64,000 nucleotides of DNA. Source: Flavobacteriales bacterium ALC-1 (GTDB lineage Bacteria > Bacteroidota > Bacteroidia > Flavobacteriales > Flavobacteriaceae). The position numbers and the translations under genes were made by a program. Below the pieces are notes generated by a model. That model was not told the origin of the DNA. It saw nothing but the letters and a program-made list of their open reading frames with translations, and did no database searches. The first letter of the stretch is position 1. The number at the start of each line of letters is the position of its first letter. The DNA is taken from contig ABHI01000002.1 in the NCBI GenBank assembly GCA_000171875.1, forward strand, positions 186,001 to 250,000, given 5' to 3'. This document shows positions 9,479 through 18,108 of the stretch, piece after piece.

Positions 9479-11566
9479 ATGCGCTTTTTAAAAATTCTAT
9501 TCTTATTTATTGTTTTTCAAGCTTCAGCCCAACAAGGTGGTATGTGGATTCCTTCGCTTTTAGAAGGTATGAACGAAGATGAAATGCAAAGTTTGGGCAG
9601 TAAACTTACCGCAAAAGATATTTACGATGTTAACAACTCTAGTCTTAAAGATGCTATTGGTCATTTTAATGGTGGTTGTACTAGCGAAGTGATTTCAGAT
9701 AAAGGTTTAGTCCTTACAAATCATCACTGTGGCTTTAGCCAGATTCAATCACATTCGTCTTTAGAAAACGATTACCTAAAAGATGGTTTTTGGGCAATGT
9801 CTTTAGAAGAAGAATTACCAAACGAAGGTTTATTTATTGAGTTTATAGTAAGTATTCATGACGTTACAGATGTGGTTTTAAAAGGTGTAAATGATGCTAT
9901 GACTGAAAAGGAAAAGCAATCCCAAATCACAAAAAACAGTAATGAAGCCATGAAAAATTGGTCTAAAGAAACTTGGCAAGATGTAAAAACAAAGTCATTT
10001 TATAAAGGCAATCAGTATTTCCTTTTTGTAACAGAGCGTTTTGAAGATATCCGTTTAGTTGGTGCACCACCAAGTAGTATTGGTAAGTTTGGTAGTGATA
10101 CAGATAATTGGGTTTTCCCAAGACATACAGGTGATTTTTCCATGTTTCGTATTTATGCAGATGCCAATAATAGACCCGCAAAATATAGCAAAGACAACAA
10201 GCCTTATAAACCAAAACATTTTTTACCTATCTCTTTAGATGGAGTTGAAGAAGGTGATTTCACGATGGTTTTTGGTTTTCCTGGTCGTACAAATGAATAC
10301 TTACCAGCAGTTGCTATTGAACATATTACTAAAGACTATAATCCAACTAACATTGCCATTAGAGAAGCCGCTTTAAAAGTTATTGATCAAAAAATGAAAG
10401 AAAGCGATGCCGTAAGAATTAAATATGCCTCAAAACAAGCTCGTATTGCTAATGCTTGGAAAAAATGGATTGGGGAAAACTTAGGTATTGATAAAAGTAA
10501 TGCTGTTGAAAAACGTCGCGAGTTTGAAGCTACGTTTACTAAAGCTTTAAAAGAAAGAGGATTAGAAAGTAAATACGGGACTATCCTACCAGAATTTGAT
10601 AAACTCTATAAAGATTTCTCGCCTATAAATATTAAACGAAGAAACTTTATTGAAGTCTTTTTGGTAACTAATGAGTTAATGCAAATGACCTTTAGAGCTT
10701 ACCAAGTTGAACAAACTTTAATTGCTAATCCACAAAATATTGAAAGAGCAAAAGCAAGTTTAATAGGTCGTTTAAAAAGTATTCATAAAAATTATGATGT
10801 AGATGTCGATAAAGGAGTTTATCAAAATGTAATGCCTTTATATGGTAAAAAAATGGACGCTTCTATTTACGACAAAACAGCTTTCACCAATTTAGAATCG
10901 GCTTTAAAGTTACTTGAAGGAAGTGCAGAAGATGTAATTAAGAACCTAAATAATGATGCGGCTTATGCTTATGCAAAACCAATTATTGCTGAATTTTTTA
11001 ATACGATTGATAGGGAATTTCAACAAAAAAACACACCAATAACAGCATTACAAACGCAGTATATGACTGCACTTATGGACGCTTTACCAAATGCACGTTA
11101 TTTCCCAGATGCTAACAGTACACTAAGAGTTACTTATGGTCAAGTTAGAGGTTATTCTCCACGAGATGCTGTGTATTATAATCCTGTGAGTTATTTAGAT
11201 GGTGTTATTGAAAAATATGTGCCTGGAGATTATGAATTTGATGTGCCAAAGAAATTGAGAGATTTACATAAAACTAAAGATTACGGGCAATATGCAGATA
11301 GTAACGGAAAAGTGCCTGTTTGCTTTTTAGGAACCAATCATACCACAGGTGGAAATTCAGGAAGTCCTGCTATAGATGCTAACGGAAATTTAGTTGGTCT
11401 TAACTTTGATCGTGTTTGGGAAGGTACTATGAGTGATATGAACTATGATCCTGAAATTTGCAGAAACATAATGGTAGATTTACGCTATGTGCTTTTTATT
11501 GTAGATAAGTATGCTGGTGCTAAACACTTGATAGATGAAATGAAGTTAGTACATCCAAAACAATAA
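9479..11566 (+). CDS. S46 family dipeptidyl-peptidase (DPP7/DPP11 type)
   Basis: The 695-residue protein has a signal peptide (MRFLKILFLFIVFQASAQ) and the S46 landmarks: GGMWIPSLL at the mature N-terminus, the catalytic His in GLVLTNHHCGF (His82/83), an Asp in WVFPRHTGDFSMFRIY, and the catalytic Ser627 in TTGGNSGSPAID. These enzymes release dipeptides from oligopeptide N-termini in the periplasm of asaccharolytic or protein-feeding Bacteroidota. Ser+18 is Arg645 (GLNFDRVWEG), which aligns with the Arg that gives DPP11 its Asp/Glu preference rather than the Gly of DPP7; the specificity call is an inference. An intrinsic terminator follows. Confidence 0.95.
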   Translation: MRFLKILFLFIVFQASAQQGGMWIPSLLEGMNEDEMQSLGSKLTAKDIYDVNNSSLKDAIGHFNGGCTSEVISDKGLVLTNHHCGFSQIQSHSSLENDYLKDGFWAMSLEEELPNEGLFIEFIVSIHDVTDVVLKGVNDAMTEKEKQSQITKNSNEAMKNWSKETWQDVKTKSFYKGNQYFLFVTERFEDIRLVGAPPSSIGKFGSDTDNWVFPRHTGDFSMFRIYADANNRPAKYSKDNKPYKPKHFLPISLDGVEEGDFTMVFGFPGRTNEYLPAVAIEHITKDYNPTNIAIREAALKVIDQKMKESDAVRIKYASKQARIANAWKKWIGENLGIDKSNAVEKRREFEATFTKALKERGLESKYGTILPEFDKLYKDFSPINIKRRNFIEVFLVTNELMQMTFRAYQVEQTLIANPQNIERAKASLIGRLKSIHKNYDVDVDKGVYQNVMPLYGKKMDASIYDKTAFTNLESALKLLEGSAEDVIKNLNNDAAYAYAKPIIAEFFNTIDREFQQKNTPITALQTQYMTALMDALPNARYFPDANSTLRVTYGQVRGYSPRDAVYYNPVSYLDGVIEKYVPGDYEFDVPKKLRDLHKTKDYGQYADSNGKVPVCFLGTNHTTGGNSGSPAIDANGNLVGLNFDRVWEGTMSDMNYDPEICRNIMVDLRYVLFIVDKYAGAKHLIDEMKLVHPKQ

Positions 11567-11585
11567 ACATTTAAAACTCAACTAT

Positions 11586-11616
11586 AAGCCTTTCTTGAAA
11601 AAGAAGGGCTTTTTTA
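11586..11616 (+). terminator. Intrinsic terminator after the S46 peptidase
   Basis: AGCCTTTCTT and AAGAAGGGCT pair, with one G-U, around a GAAA tetraloop. A run of six T follows on the plus strand, 20 bases after the S46 stop codon. Confidence 0.85.
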
Positions 11617-11650
11617 ATACTTAAAAAGATGAATTGCCGTTCTTTTATAT

Positions 11651-12421
11651 ATGAGAAAAACAATACTCTTTTTATTTCTTTTTGTTTTATTTCTTGGGTT
11701 TACAGAACAAGAAAAACCAATAAAAACTATTCATGTTTTTGTTGCTTTGTGTGATAATGCTAATCAAGGAATTGTTCCTGTTCCTAGTAAATTGGGTAAT
11801 GGACAAGATCCAAAAAGCAATCTATATTGGGGGGCTTTATATGGTGTAAAAACACATTTTAAAAATTCTAAAAACTGGACTTTAGTTAAAACTCTAAAAT
11901 CAGATGACCCTAAGGTTTTAGAACGCTTATTATTTAAACATAAAAATTCAAACACTTATATATTAGCTGATGCTTACGATGGTAAACACATAAAACAAAC
12001 GACAATAGACTTTATTGAAGCTACAGCAGGAAGAAACCAAGTTTTTATTCCTCATAATTCTTCTGAACTAAAATTTGGTGGAAAATCTGGATTACTGGCT
12101 TATGTAGGTCATGATGGTTTGATGGAGTTTAATGTTGAAGGAAACTTTACTCCAATTAATGAAACAAAACGATCTGCTATTGTTTTGGCATGTGTTAGTA
12201 AAAGTTATTTTAAACCTTATTTTGAAAAATCTAAAGTCAACCCTTTAGTTTGGACAACAGGATTAATGGCGCCAGAGGCTTACACTTTAAAGTCAGCTAT
12301 TGATGGTTGGATATTAAACGAAACTGACACACAAATTCGAGAACGTGCAGCACAGGCTTATCATAAATACCAGAAATGTGGTATTCGAGGAGCTCGAAAT
12401 CTTTTAGTAACAGGGTATTAA
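11651..12421 (+). CDS. Conserved exported protein, function unknown
   Basis: The 256-residue product begins with a hydrophobic signal (RKTILFLFLFVLFLGF) and has a conserved-looking domain: IHVFVALCDNANQGIVPVP, SNLYWGALYGVKTHF, then YVGHDGLMEF and SAIVLACVSKSYF. I have seen this arrangement in uncharacterised Bacteroidota proteins but know no function. The alternating strand/helix pattern and the buried Cys near LACVSKSYF suggest an alpha/beta fold, perhaps caspase- or Rossmann-like, but catalytic residues cannot be assigned. Its stop codon overlaps the stop of the convergent DinB-like gene by 4 bases (TTAA). Confidence 0.72.
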   Translation: MRKTILFLFLFVLFLGFTEQEKPIKTIHVFVALCDNANQGIVPVPSKLGNGQDPKSNLYWGALYGVKTHFKNSKNWTLVKTLKSDDPKVLERLLFKHKNSNTYILADAYDGKHIKQTTIDFIEATAGRNQVFIPHNSSELKFGGKSGLLAYVGHDGLMEFNVEGNFTPINETKRSAIVLACVSKSYFKPYFEKSKVNPLVWTTGLMAPEAYTLKSAIDGWILNETDTQIRERAAQAYHKYQKCGIRGARNLLVTGY

Positions 12422-12885
12422 TTACTTAAAATATCATCAATAATTTTCAAATGATGTTTAGTATGTAATTCCAAAAAACGATGCACACGCTTCGAGTTAA
12501 TGTTTCCAAATAATGGGTGTTTAAAAAATGCATCTTTATCTAAATCTTGTAGTGCTTCAATATTAGACTTAGCCAGTTGAACTTGTAATATTAAATCTTC
12601 TTTTAGAATAGTCTCAGGAGGTCTAACATATTTTGGAGCTCTCGCTTTTCCTCTAGGAAAAAACCCAAGTGTAAAAAACAATCTCCCTAAAAAACTAAAA
12701 CTGTTTTTATACAATGATGGATCAGAAGTTTGAAGTGTTTTAGCGACACTATTAATCACTTTAAGACTATGGTCTATTTGCCAGCCAATAGTACTTTGAG
12801 ATACCTTAGAATTTTTAATTTTATACTTAGATATATGATTTTCTAATTGATTGACATAATTATTGATAAGCGCACTTTTTTTCAT
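12418..12885 (-). CDS. DinB-like / DUF1569 family protein
   Basis: From the ATG at 12885 the product is 155 residues; a longer reading would add 13 unlikely residues. It looks like a four-helix bundle of the DinB/YfiT superfamily: helix 2 carries STIGWQIDHSLKVINS with the expected metal-binding His, and the C-terminal helix has FLELHTKHHLKIIDDIL, giving two further His candidates. DUF1569 proteins share this pattern. DinB-like proteins bind divalent metals and include mycothiol- or bacillithiol-dependent transferases, but the activity here is unknown. No signal peptide is seen. Confidence 0.72.
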   Translation of the reverse strand: MKKSALINNYVNQLENHISKYKIKNSKVSQSTIGWQIDHSLKVINSVAKTLQTSDPSLYKNSFSFLGRLFFTLGFFPRGKARAPKYVRPPETILKEDLILQVQLAKSNIEALQDLDKDAFFKHPLFGNINSKRVHRFLELHTKHHLKIIDDILSN

Positions 12886-12967
12886 TAAAATAATTTTGCA
12901 TCTAAAAATAACAAAAACCCTCACATTTCTGCAAGGGTTTAAGATATGAGTAAATTAAATACAAATT

Positions 12968-13915
12968 TTAAAAAGTATATGGTCCTGCCCATTCACTGTA
13001 TGACCCATCATCGCAATTGGCCCTTACGTAATAATCCCTTCCGTTACATATAGTAGAACCTCCGCTTATAGTAATTGAATCATTTGAAGATGAAAATTGA
13101 TTTCCAATAGATGGACTCCCACCTATTTGAGTAATTGAAATCGTAAAACTAGAAGCATTAGCTCCAGAGTAATAAGACCATTCAAATCTAAAGATACCTG
13201 GATCATTTACTTGGCAGCCACCACCTAGAAAATCTACATCTAAATTGAATGGCTTTGCACAGTATGGCAAGGTCGTATGTTGTATTATAGCATATTCCCC
13301 TATGTCTGTTTCACTACATTTTGCTCTAGCATATATATCGTAAGTTACACCTGATTCGATGTTTTGAATTAGAAAACTCCCTCCACTTCCAAAAACATCT
13401 TGTTCTAAAATTGTTCCAGAACCGATATTAAATCCTTCAAGACCATACTCTATTTCAATACTTTCTGGGTCTATGTTACTGAATGAATAATTTAATCTAA
13501 AACGATCAATCCAATCTTGAGATGATGACAATGTAGGTGATTCTTGACACTGACTAGGTTCAGTAGTAATCCCTATTAACCCTTTAGGATTACTCCTATC
13601 TTCAGAGCTACATATACTTGTAATGTAAAAATCATATGTAGTACTAGGTAAAAGATTTTCAACTAATAAAGAACTATTTGATGTTATAAATGTCATTCCT
13701 GTTCCAAGATTAAAGCCAGATATACCATACTCTATTTCATAAGAATTTGCTTCTTGGATTGTCTGAAAATATAAATAGATAGCTGAAGAACCATTCAATG
13801 AAAAATCAATTGAACTAACTTGAGGACAACTTTCGCTATCACTATCCTTAGAACAAGCAACAAATAATAAAGCGACGCACAAAAATGGTAAAATAGTAAA
13901 TTTTTTAAATGGCAT
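12968..13915 (-). CDS. Fibronectin type III-like repeat lipoprotein
   Basis: The 315-residue protein has a lipobox (LPFLCVALLFVACSKDSD, Cys21) and three similar beta-sandwich modules of about 90 residues. The first two share EIEYGISGFNLGTG and EIEYGLEGFNIGSG, followed by PSTTYDFYITSIC and SGVTYDIYARAKC, the last strands of Fn3 domains. The third is more divergent and ends at the C-terminus with YYVRANCDDGSYSEWAG. It is probably an outer-membrane or surface lipoprotein. It stands alone on its strand between the DinB-like gene and ahcY. No sorting domain of the type IX system is present. Function unknown. Confidence 0.8.
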   Translation of the reverse strand: MPFKKFTILPFLCVALLFVACSKDSDSESCPQVSSIDFSLNGSSAIYLYFQTIQEANSYEIEYGISGFNLGTGMTFITSNSSLLVENLLPSTTYDFYITSICSSEDRSNPKGLIGITTEPSQCQESPTLSSSQDWIDRFRLNYSFSNIDPESIEIEYGLEGFNIGSGTILEQDVFGSGGSFLIQNIESGVTYDIYARAKCSETDIGEYAIIQHTTLPYCAKPFNLDVDFLGGGCQVNDPGIFRFEWSYYSGANASSFTISITQIGGSPSIGNQFSSSNDSITISGGSTICNGRDYYVRANCDDGSYSEWAGPYTF

Positions 13916-14000
13916 AATGTTTTTTTGATAAATCTAAAGTAGATAATTTATTAAACCTCTTGAATAGTTTGTATAGATATTTAAAAAAAGATTTTATAAT

Positions 14001-14030
14001 GAAAAATCCCAAACGTTAGCTCAGGATTTT
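14001..14030 (-). terminator. Probable terminator of ahcY
   Basis: On the minus strand AAAATCC and GGATTTT form a 7-bp stem with a 14-base loop that contains GAGC/GTTT-like partial pairing, followed by TTTC and, further on, a longer T run. It lies 34-63 bases past the ahcY stop. A second small hairpin (TCCCT/AGGGA) is at 14044-14060. Confidence 0.45.
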
Positions 14031-14063
14031 CCGATTATAACATTCCCTTCTTTTCAGGGATTT

Positions 14064-15380
14064 TTAATACCTATAATGCTCAGGTTTGTATGGTCCTTCT
14101 TGCTTAACACCAATATAAGATGCTTGATCTTCTCTTAATTCAGTAAGCTCAACACCAATTTTTTCTAAGTGTAATTTCGCTACTTTTTCATCTAAGTGTT
14201 TTGGTAACATATACACTTCGTTATCGTAATTTTCAATGTTATTCCAAAGTTCGATTTGCGCTAAAGTTTGGTTTGTAAATGAGTTAGACATTACAAAACT
14301 CGGATGACCTGTTGCACAACCTAAATTCACTAAACGACCTTCAGCTAAAATAATAACATCATTTCCGTTAACATTATACTTATCTACCTGTGGTTTTATA
14401 GTGTCTTTAGTGTGACCATGGTTTTTGTTTAACCAAGCCATATCAATTTCGTTATCAAAGTGTCCAATATTACATACAATGGCTTTGTCTTTTAAAGCTT
14501 CGAAATGACGACCTTGTACTATGTCTTTATTTCCTGTAGTAGTAATTACAATATCAGTATTACCAATAACCGTTTCTAATTTCTTTACTTCGAAGCCATC
14601 CATTGCAGCTTGTAATGCACAAATAGGATCAATTTCTGTAACTGTTACAATACTACCAGCGCCTTTAAAAGAAGCAGCAGTTCCTTTACCAACATCCCCA
14701 TAACCACAAACTGTTACACGTTTTCCTGCTAACATGATATCTGTAGCACGACGAATCGCATCTACTGCAGATTCTTTACAACCGTATTTGTTATCAAATT
14801 TAGATTTAGTAACAGAGTCGTTAACGTTGATTGCTGGCATTGGCAATGTTCCATTTTTTACACGTTCGTAAAGTCTGTGTACTCCAGTTGTTGTTTCTTC
14901 AGACAAACCATTAATTCCAGAAGCTAATTCTGGATATTTATCTAAAACCATATTAGTTAAATCACCACCATCATCTAAAATCATGTTTAGTGGTTGTCTA
15001 TCTTCTCCAAAGAATAAAGTTTGCTCTATACACCAATCAAATTCTTCTTCTGTCATGTCTTTCCATGCGTAAACTGCAGTACCTGCATCAGCAATGGCAG
15101 CAGCAGCTTGATCTTGAGTTGAGAATATATTACAAGAACTCCAAGTAACTTCAGCCCCTAAAGCTTGTAACGTTTCTATTAATACAGCAGTTTGTATCGT
15201 CATGTGTAAACAGCCTGCAATACGTGCGCCTTTTAGAGGTTGAGAGTTTTTATACTCTTCACGTAAACTCATTAAACCTGGCATTTCTGCTTCAGCTAAT
15301 TCAATTTCTTTTCTTCCCCAAGCCGCAAGCGACATATCTTTTACCTTGTTTGGTACGTAAGCAATTGTTTTTGTGCTCAT
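14064..15380 (-). CDS. ahcY: Adenosylhomocysteinase
   Basis: The 438-residue NAD-dependent enzyme hydrolyses S-adenosylhomocysteine to homocysteine and adenosine, removing the inhibitory product of SAM-dependent methylation. Recognisable segments are [20 protein letters not shown], the NAD-binding [14 protein letters not shown], the catalytic-region [15 protein letters not shown] and the C-terminal [11 protein letters not shown], whose Lys and Tyr contact NAD of the neighbouring subunit. Length matches the bacterial form. It is monocistronic: a promoter-like TATCTTTG box on the minus strand at 15481-15488 would give a leader of about 95 bases with a 5'-terminal hairpin, and a terminator-like hairpin follows the stop. 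Confidence 0.97.
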   Translation of the reverse strand: MSTKTIAYVPNKVKDMSLAAWGRKEIELAEAEMPGLMSLREEYKNSQPLKGARIAGCLHMTIQTAVLIETLQALGAEVTWSSCNIFSTQDQAAAAIADAGTAVYAWKDMTEEEFDWCIEQTLFFGEDRQPLNMILDDGGDLTNMVLDKYPELASGINGLSEETTTGVHRLYERVKNGTLPMPAINVNDSVTKSKFDNKYGCKESAVDAIRRATDIMLAGKRVTVCGYGDVGKGTAASFKGAGSIVTVTEIDPICALQAAMDGFEVKKLETVIGNTDIVITTTGNKDIVQGRHFEALKDKAIVCNIGHFDNEIDMAWLNKNHGHTKDTIKPQVDKYNVNGNDVIILAEGRLVNLGCATGHPSFVMSNSFTNQTLAQIELWNNIENYDNEVYMLPKHLDEKVAKLHLEKIGVELTELREDQASYIGVKQEGPYKPEHYRY

Positions 15381-15480
15381 ATCCTTTTTATCTTTTTTAA
15401 AATTGTTGTTGCCTTTGGGTTTATGGCTTAAATAACTAAATTCGCTATATCAAAAAATGCCAAATTCGCCTTAGGCGATG

Positions 15481-15488
15481 CAAAGATA
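15481..15488 (-). promoter_or_regulatory. Candidate Bacteroidota -7 box for ahcY
   Basis: The minus strand reads TATCTTTG, an exact match to the TAnnTTTG box used by the Bacteroidota primary sigma factor. No good TTTG -33 box is visible. Transcription would start near 15474, so the mRNA would begin with the hairpin TCGCC-TTA-GGCGA at 15466-15478. Confidence 0.4.
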
Positions 15489-15511
15489 ATCAATAGGATT
15501 CAGAATATTAA

Positions 15512-16141
15512 ATGCCACTGTACAAATCCATTAGCGTAAACTCACAAACTACTGTTAAAATCTGGAAGATTGAAGAATCCTACGACGATTTAATTCAACC
15601 TCTTGACTTAAAACCACAGAGCTTAGAGCGTGTTTTAGGCATGAAAAGTGAGTTACATCAACGTGGTTTTTTAAGTGTACGTCATTTACTCAGAGAATAT
15701 GGTTATACAGATCAGGATTTGTATTATGACGATAACGGAAAACCTCATCTTAAAGACGGGAAACACATATCTATTACACATTCGTTTACGTTTTCTGGTG
15801 CAATTGTGAGTAATAAGGACGTCGGTATTGATATTGAAATGCAACGCGATAAAATTGGAGTTATAGCGAAGAAGTTTGTCGAATACGAATTCAATTATTT
15901 AGATACATGTTCTGAAGACTACATCCGAAAGTTAACTGTGATATGGGGAATTAAAGAATCTTTATATAAGTTATTTGCAACGCCAGGTATGTTATTTAAG
16001 GAGCATTTTTTAGTTATTCCTTTTATGCTAAAAGATGAAGAAACTGTGGCTTGGATAGATTATCAAAGCAAAAAATATAGATACAATACAGCTTTTCTTG
16101 AGTTTAAAGGTTTTACTTGCGCTTATGTGATTCCGGAATGA
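15512..16141 (+). CDS. 4'-phosphopantetheinyl transferase superfamily protein
   Basis: The 209-residue Sfp/HetI-sized protein transfers the phosphopantetheine arm of CoA to a carrier-protein serine. The magnesium-binding motif is GIDIE (Asp107, Glu109) and the second signature is WGIKESLYK (Trp145, Lys148, Glu149, Lys153), with ISITHSF at about residue 87. It may serve acyl carrier protein, because I see no AcpS in the window, or secondary-metabolite carriers. It heads a six-gene operon; its stop overlaps the start of the GGGP synthase by 4 bases (ATGA). The start ATG at 15512 lies between back-to-back promoters with ahcY. Confidence 0.9.
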   Translation: MPLYKSISVNSQTTVKIWKIEESYDDLIQPLDLKPQSLERVLGMKSELHQRGFLSVRHLLREYGYTDQDLYYDDNGKPHLKDGKHISITHSFTFSGAIVSNKDVGIDIEMQRDKIGVIAKKFVEYEFNYLDTCSEDYIRKLTVIWGIKESLYKLFATPGMLFKEHFLVIPFMLKDEETVAWIDYQSKKYRYNTAFLEFKGFTCAYVIPE

Positions 16142-16875
16142 AGAGTATCTATCAAAATATAATCACATCTATTTCAAAATCTGAAAAATTATTAGCAGTT
16201 TTGATTGATCCAGATAAAATGAAACTTAAAACAGTTTCTAGCTTTATCTCTAAAGTCAATCAGTCTTTTGCTACTCATATTTTTGTTGGAGGAAGTGAAG
16301 TTGATAGAGGCGTTACAGAAACTTTAGTTTTAGAAATTAAAAAGCATGCCAAACTTCCAATTATCTTATTTCCTGGAGATGTGATTCAAATTACTGATAA
16401 AGCTAATGGAGTATTATTTTTGTCTTTGATTTCTGGGCGCAATCCAGAGTATTTAATTGGTAAACATGTTGAAGCCGTTTCAAACCTGAAAAACTCAAAT
16501 TTAGAAATTATTCCTACAGGTTATCTATTAATTGAAAACGGAAAACAAACTTCAGTAGAACGTGTAAGTCAAACAAAACCAATCAAAAGAAATAATATTA
16601 AAACTATTGTAGATACAGCTAAAGCTGGTGAATTATTAGGCATGCAACTCATTTATCTCGAAGCTGGTAGTGGCGCAACACATGTTATTGACCCCAAAAT
16701 CATTTCAAAAGTAAAAGAAGACTTAAATATTCCCCTAATTGTAGGTGGTGGAATTAGAAGTAAATTACAATTAGAGTTAGCCTACAAAGCTGGAGCAGAT
16801 TTAGTAGTTATAGGAACTGCTTTTGAAGAAGATGAGGATTTCTTTGACCAAATAAAAAAGAAGATAAATGAGTGA
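16138..16875 (+). CDS. Geranylgeranylglyceryl phosphate synthase-like protein (PcrB/GGGPS family)
   Basis: From the overlapping ATG at 16138 the product is 245 residues. The TIM-barrel family joins a polyprenyl diphosphate to sn-glycerol-1-phosphate, the first step of archaeal-type ether lipid synthesis. Motifs seen are LLAVLIDPDKMKL, FVGGSEVDRGVTET, the signature LIYLEAGSGATHVID and the phosphate-binding PLIVGGGIRSK and LVVIGTAFEED. Bacteroidota group II members from flavobacteria have been reported to make GGGP; the physiological product in these bacteria is unclear. ATGA coupling to the phosphopantetheinyl transferase and an 8-base overlap with pnuC place it firmly in the operon. Confidence 0.93.
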   Translation: MKSIYQNIITSISKSEKLLAVLIDPDKMKLKTVSSFISKVNQSFATHIFVGGSEVDRGVTETLVLEIKKHAKLPIILFPGDVIQITDKANGVLFLSLISGRNPEYLIGKHVEAVSNLKNSNLEIIPTGYLLIENGKQTSVERVSQTKPIKRNNIKTIVDTAKAGELLGMQLIYLEAGSGATHVIDPKIISKVKEDLNIPLIVGGGIRSKLQLELAYKAGADLVVIGTAFEEDEDFFDQIKKKINE

Positions 16876-17578
16876 GTTTGTTGACTTTTTCTTAGAACCG
16901 TATAGAACGGCTTCAATCTTAAATATTATTTTAGAATTTATTGCTGCATCATTTGGTATAGCAAGTGTGTTTTTTGCTAAAAAAGAAAATATCTTGGTAT
17001 ATCCAACTGGCATTATAAGTACTGGAATTTATGTTTACCTATTATCACAATGGAATTTATATGGGGATTTAATCATTAATATATATTACACATTAATGAG
17101 TGTTTTTGGATGGTATATGTGGTCTAAAGTGATTGATGACAAGAAAAATCATATTCCAATTTCTAGAACGAATACTAATGATAAATTAAAAGCTATTGGT
17201 ATATTTTTGTTTACTTCAATATTTGTAATAATTGTCTATCGTTGGTATAACGTAATGCCCAATAACTTAAACTTTACTGAAAGTATTCAATATGCTTTTT
17301 CTAACCTAACTTCTGGTAGATTAGATAAATTTAGATTAGCAATACCTTTTATTGATACGTTTACAACTGGTATATTCTTTGCAGCAATGTGGCTAATGGC
17401 TCTTAAGAAAATAGAAAATTGGACATTATGGATTATAGGAAATATAGCATCTATTCCGCTTTATTTTGTTAAAGGATATGGATTTACAGGAATTCAGTAT
17501 ATTATTTTTTTAATTCTTGCGATACTTGCATATAAACAATGGAAAAAAAGCTTAAACAACAACCTAGCAACTGCTTAA
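16868..17578 (+). CDS. pnuC: Pnu-family vitamin transporter (PnuC-like)
   Basis: The 236-residue inner-membrane protein has about seven hydrophobic segments and the family pattern ILEFIAASFGIASVFFAKKE, VYPTGIISTGIYVYLL, GDLIINIYYTLMSVFGWYMW and LYFVKGYGFTGIQYIIF. Pnu transporters carry nicotinamide riboside (PnuC), thiamin (PnuT) or riboflavin (PnuX) by facilitated diffusion with trapping by phosphorylation inside. The next gene is a NadR-type kinase, which favours nicotinamide riboside, but a TPP-riboswitch-controlled receptor lies four genes on, so thiamin cannot be excluded. It overlaps the kinase gene by 40 bases and GGGPS by 8. Confidence 0.9.
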   Translation: MSEFVDFFLEPYRTASILNIILEFIAASFGIASVFFAKKENILVYPTGIISTGIYVYLLSQWNLYGDLIINIYYTLMSVFGWYMWSKVIDDKKNHIPISRTNTNDKLKAIGIFLFTSIFVIIVYRWYNVMPNNLNFTESIQYAFSNLTSGRLDKFRLAIPFIDTFTTGIFFAAMWLMALKKIENWTLWIIGNIASIPLYFVKGYGFTGIQYIIFLILAILAYKQWKKSLNNNLATA

Positions 17579-18108
17579 AAGTAGTACTATTTGGCCCTGA
17601 GTCAACTGGTAAAACAACATTGTCTAAACAGCTAGCAAGACATTATAATTCGGTTTGGGTACGAGAGTATGCTAGGGAATATTTGCAAGACAAATGGAAT
17701 AATGAAAGAAAAACTTGTGAGCCAAAAGATTTACTGCCAATTGCTGTCGGACAAATGCAACTAGAAAATAAACTGGCACAAAAAACAGATTCTATTTTAA
17801 TATGTGATACGGATTTACTTGAAACTAAAGTGTATAGTGAAGCTTATTACTCAGGTACATGTGACCCGATTTTAGAAGCACATGCTCTAAAAAATTCTTA
17901 CGATCTTTATTTTTTGACATATATTGACACGCCTTGGGAAGCAGATGATCTAAGGGACAAACCAAATGAAAGAGAACGTATGTTCAAAGCTTTTGAGTAT
18001 GCTTTAATAGCCAACAATAGACCTTATGTTTTATTAAAAGGAAATAAACAAGAGCGACTTAAATTAGCCGTAGAACATATTGATAAGCTACTACAACAAA
18101 AAAAATGA
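17539..18108 (+). CDS. NadR-like AAA-family kinase (probable nicotinamide riboside kinase)
   Basis: The 189-residue P-loop protein corresponds to the C-terminal ribosylnicotinamide kinase domain of NadR without the N-terminal adenylyltransferase or DNA-binding parts. The Walker A motif GPESTGKTTL is at residues 19-28, WVREYAREYL is the substrate-binding segment, CDTDLLETKVYSE the Walker B region, and DTPWEADDLRDKPNERE the lid. It would phosphorylate nicotinamide riboside to NMN after uptake by the overlapping Pnu transporter. The 40-base overlap with pnuC suggests translational coupling. The stop overlaps the next start (ATGA). A thiamin kinase role is the main alternative. Confidence 0.85.
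   Translation: MEKKLKQQPSNCLKVVLFGPESTGKTTLSKQLARHYNSVWVREYAREYLQDKWNNERKTCEPKDLLPIAVGQMQLENKLAQKTDSILICDTDLLETKVYSEAYYSGTCDPILEAHALKNSYDLYFLTYIDTPWEADDLRDKPNERERMFKAFEYALIANNRPYVLLKGNKQERLKLAVEHIDKLLQQKK

Noticed and set aside
15381..15480. SAH or SAM riboswitch ahead of ahcY
   Set aside because: The roughly 95-base leader lacks the conserved SAH aptamer blocks and SAM aptamer helices; only one short hairpin is visible.
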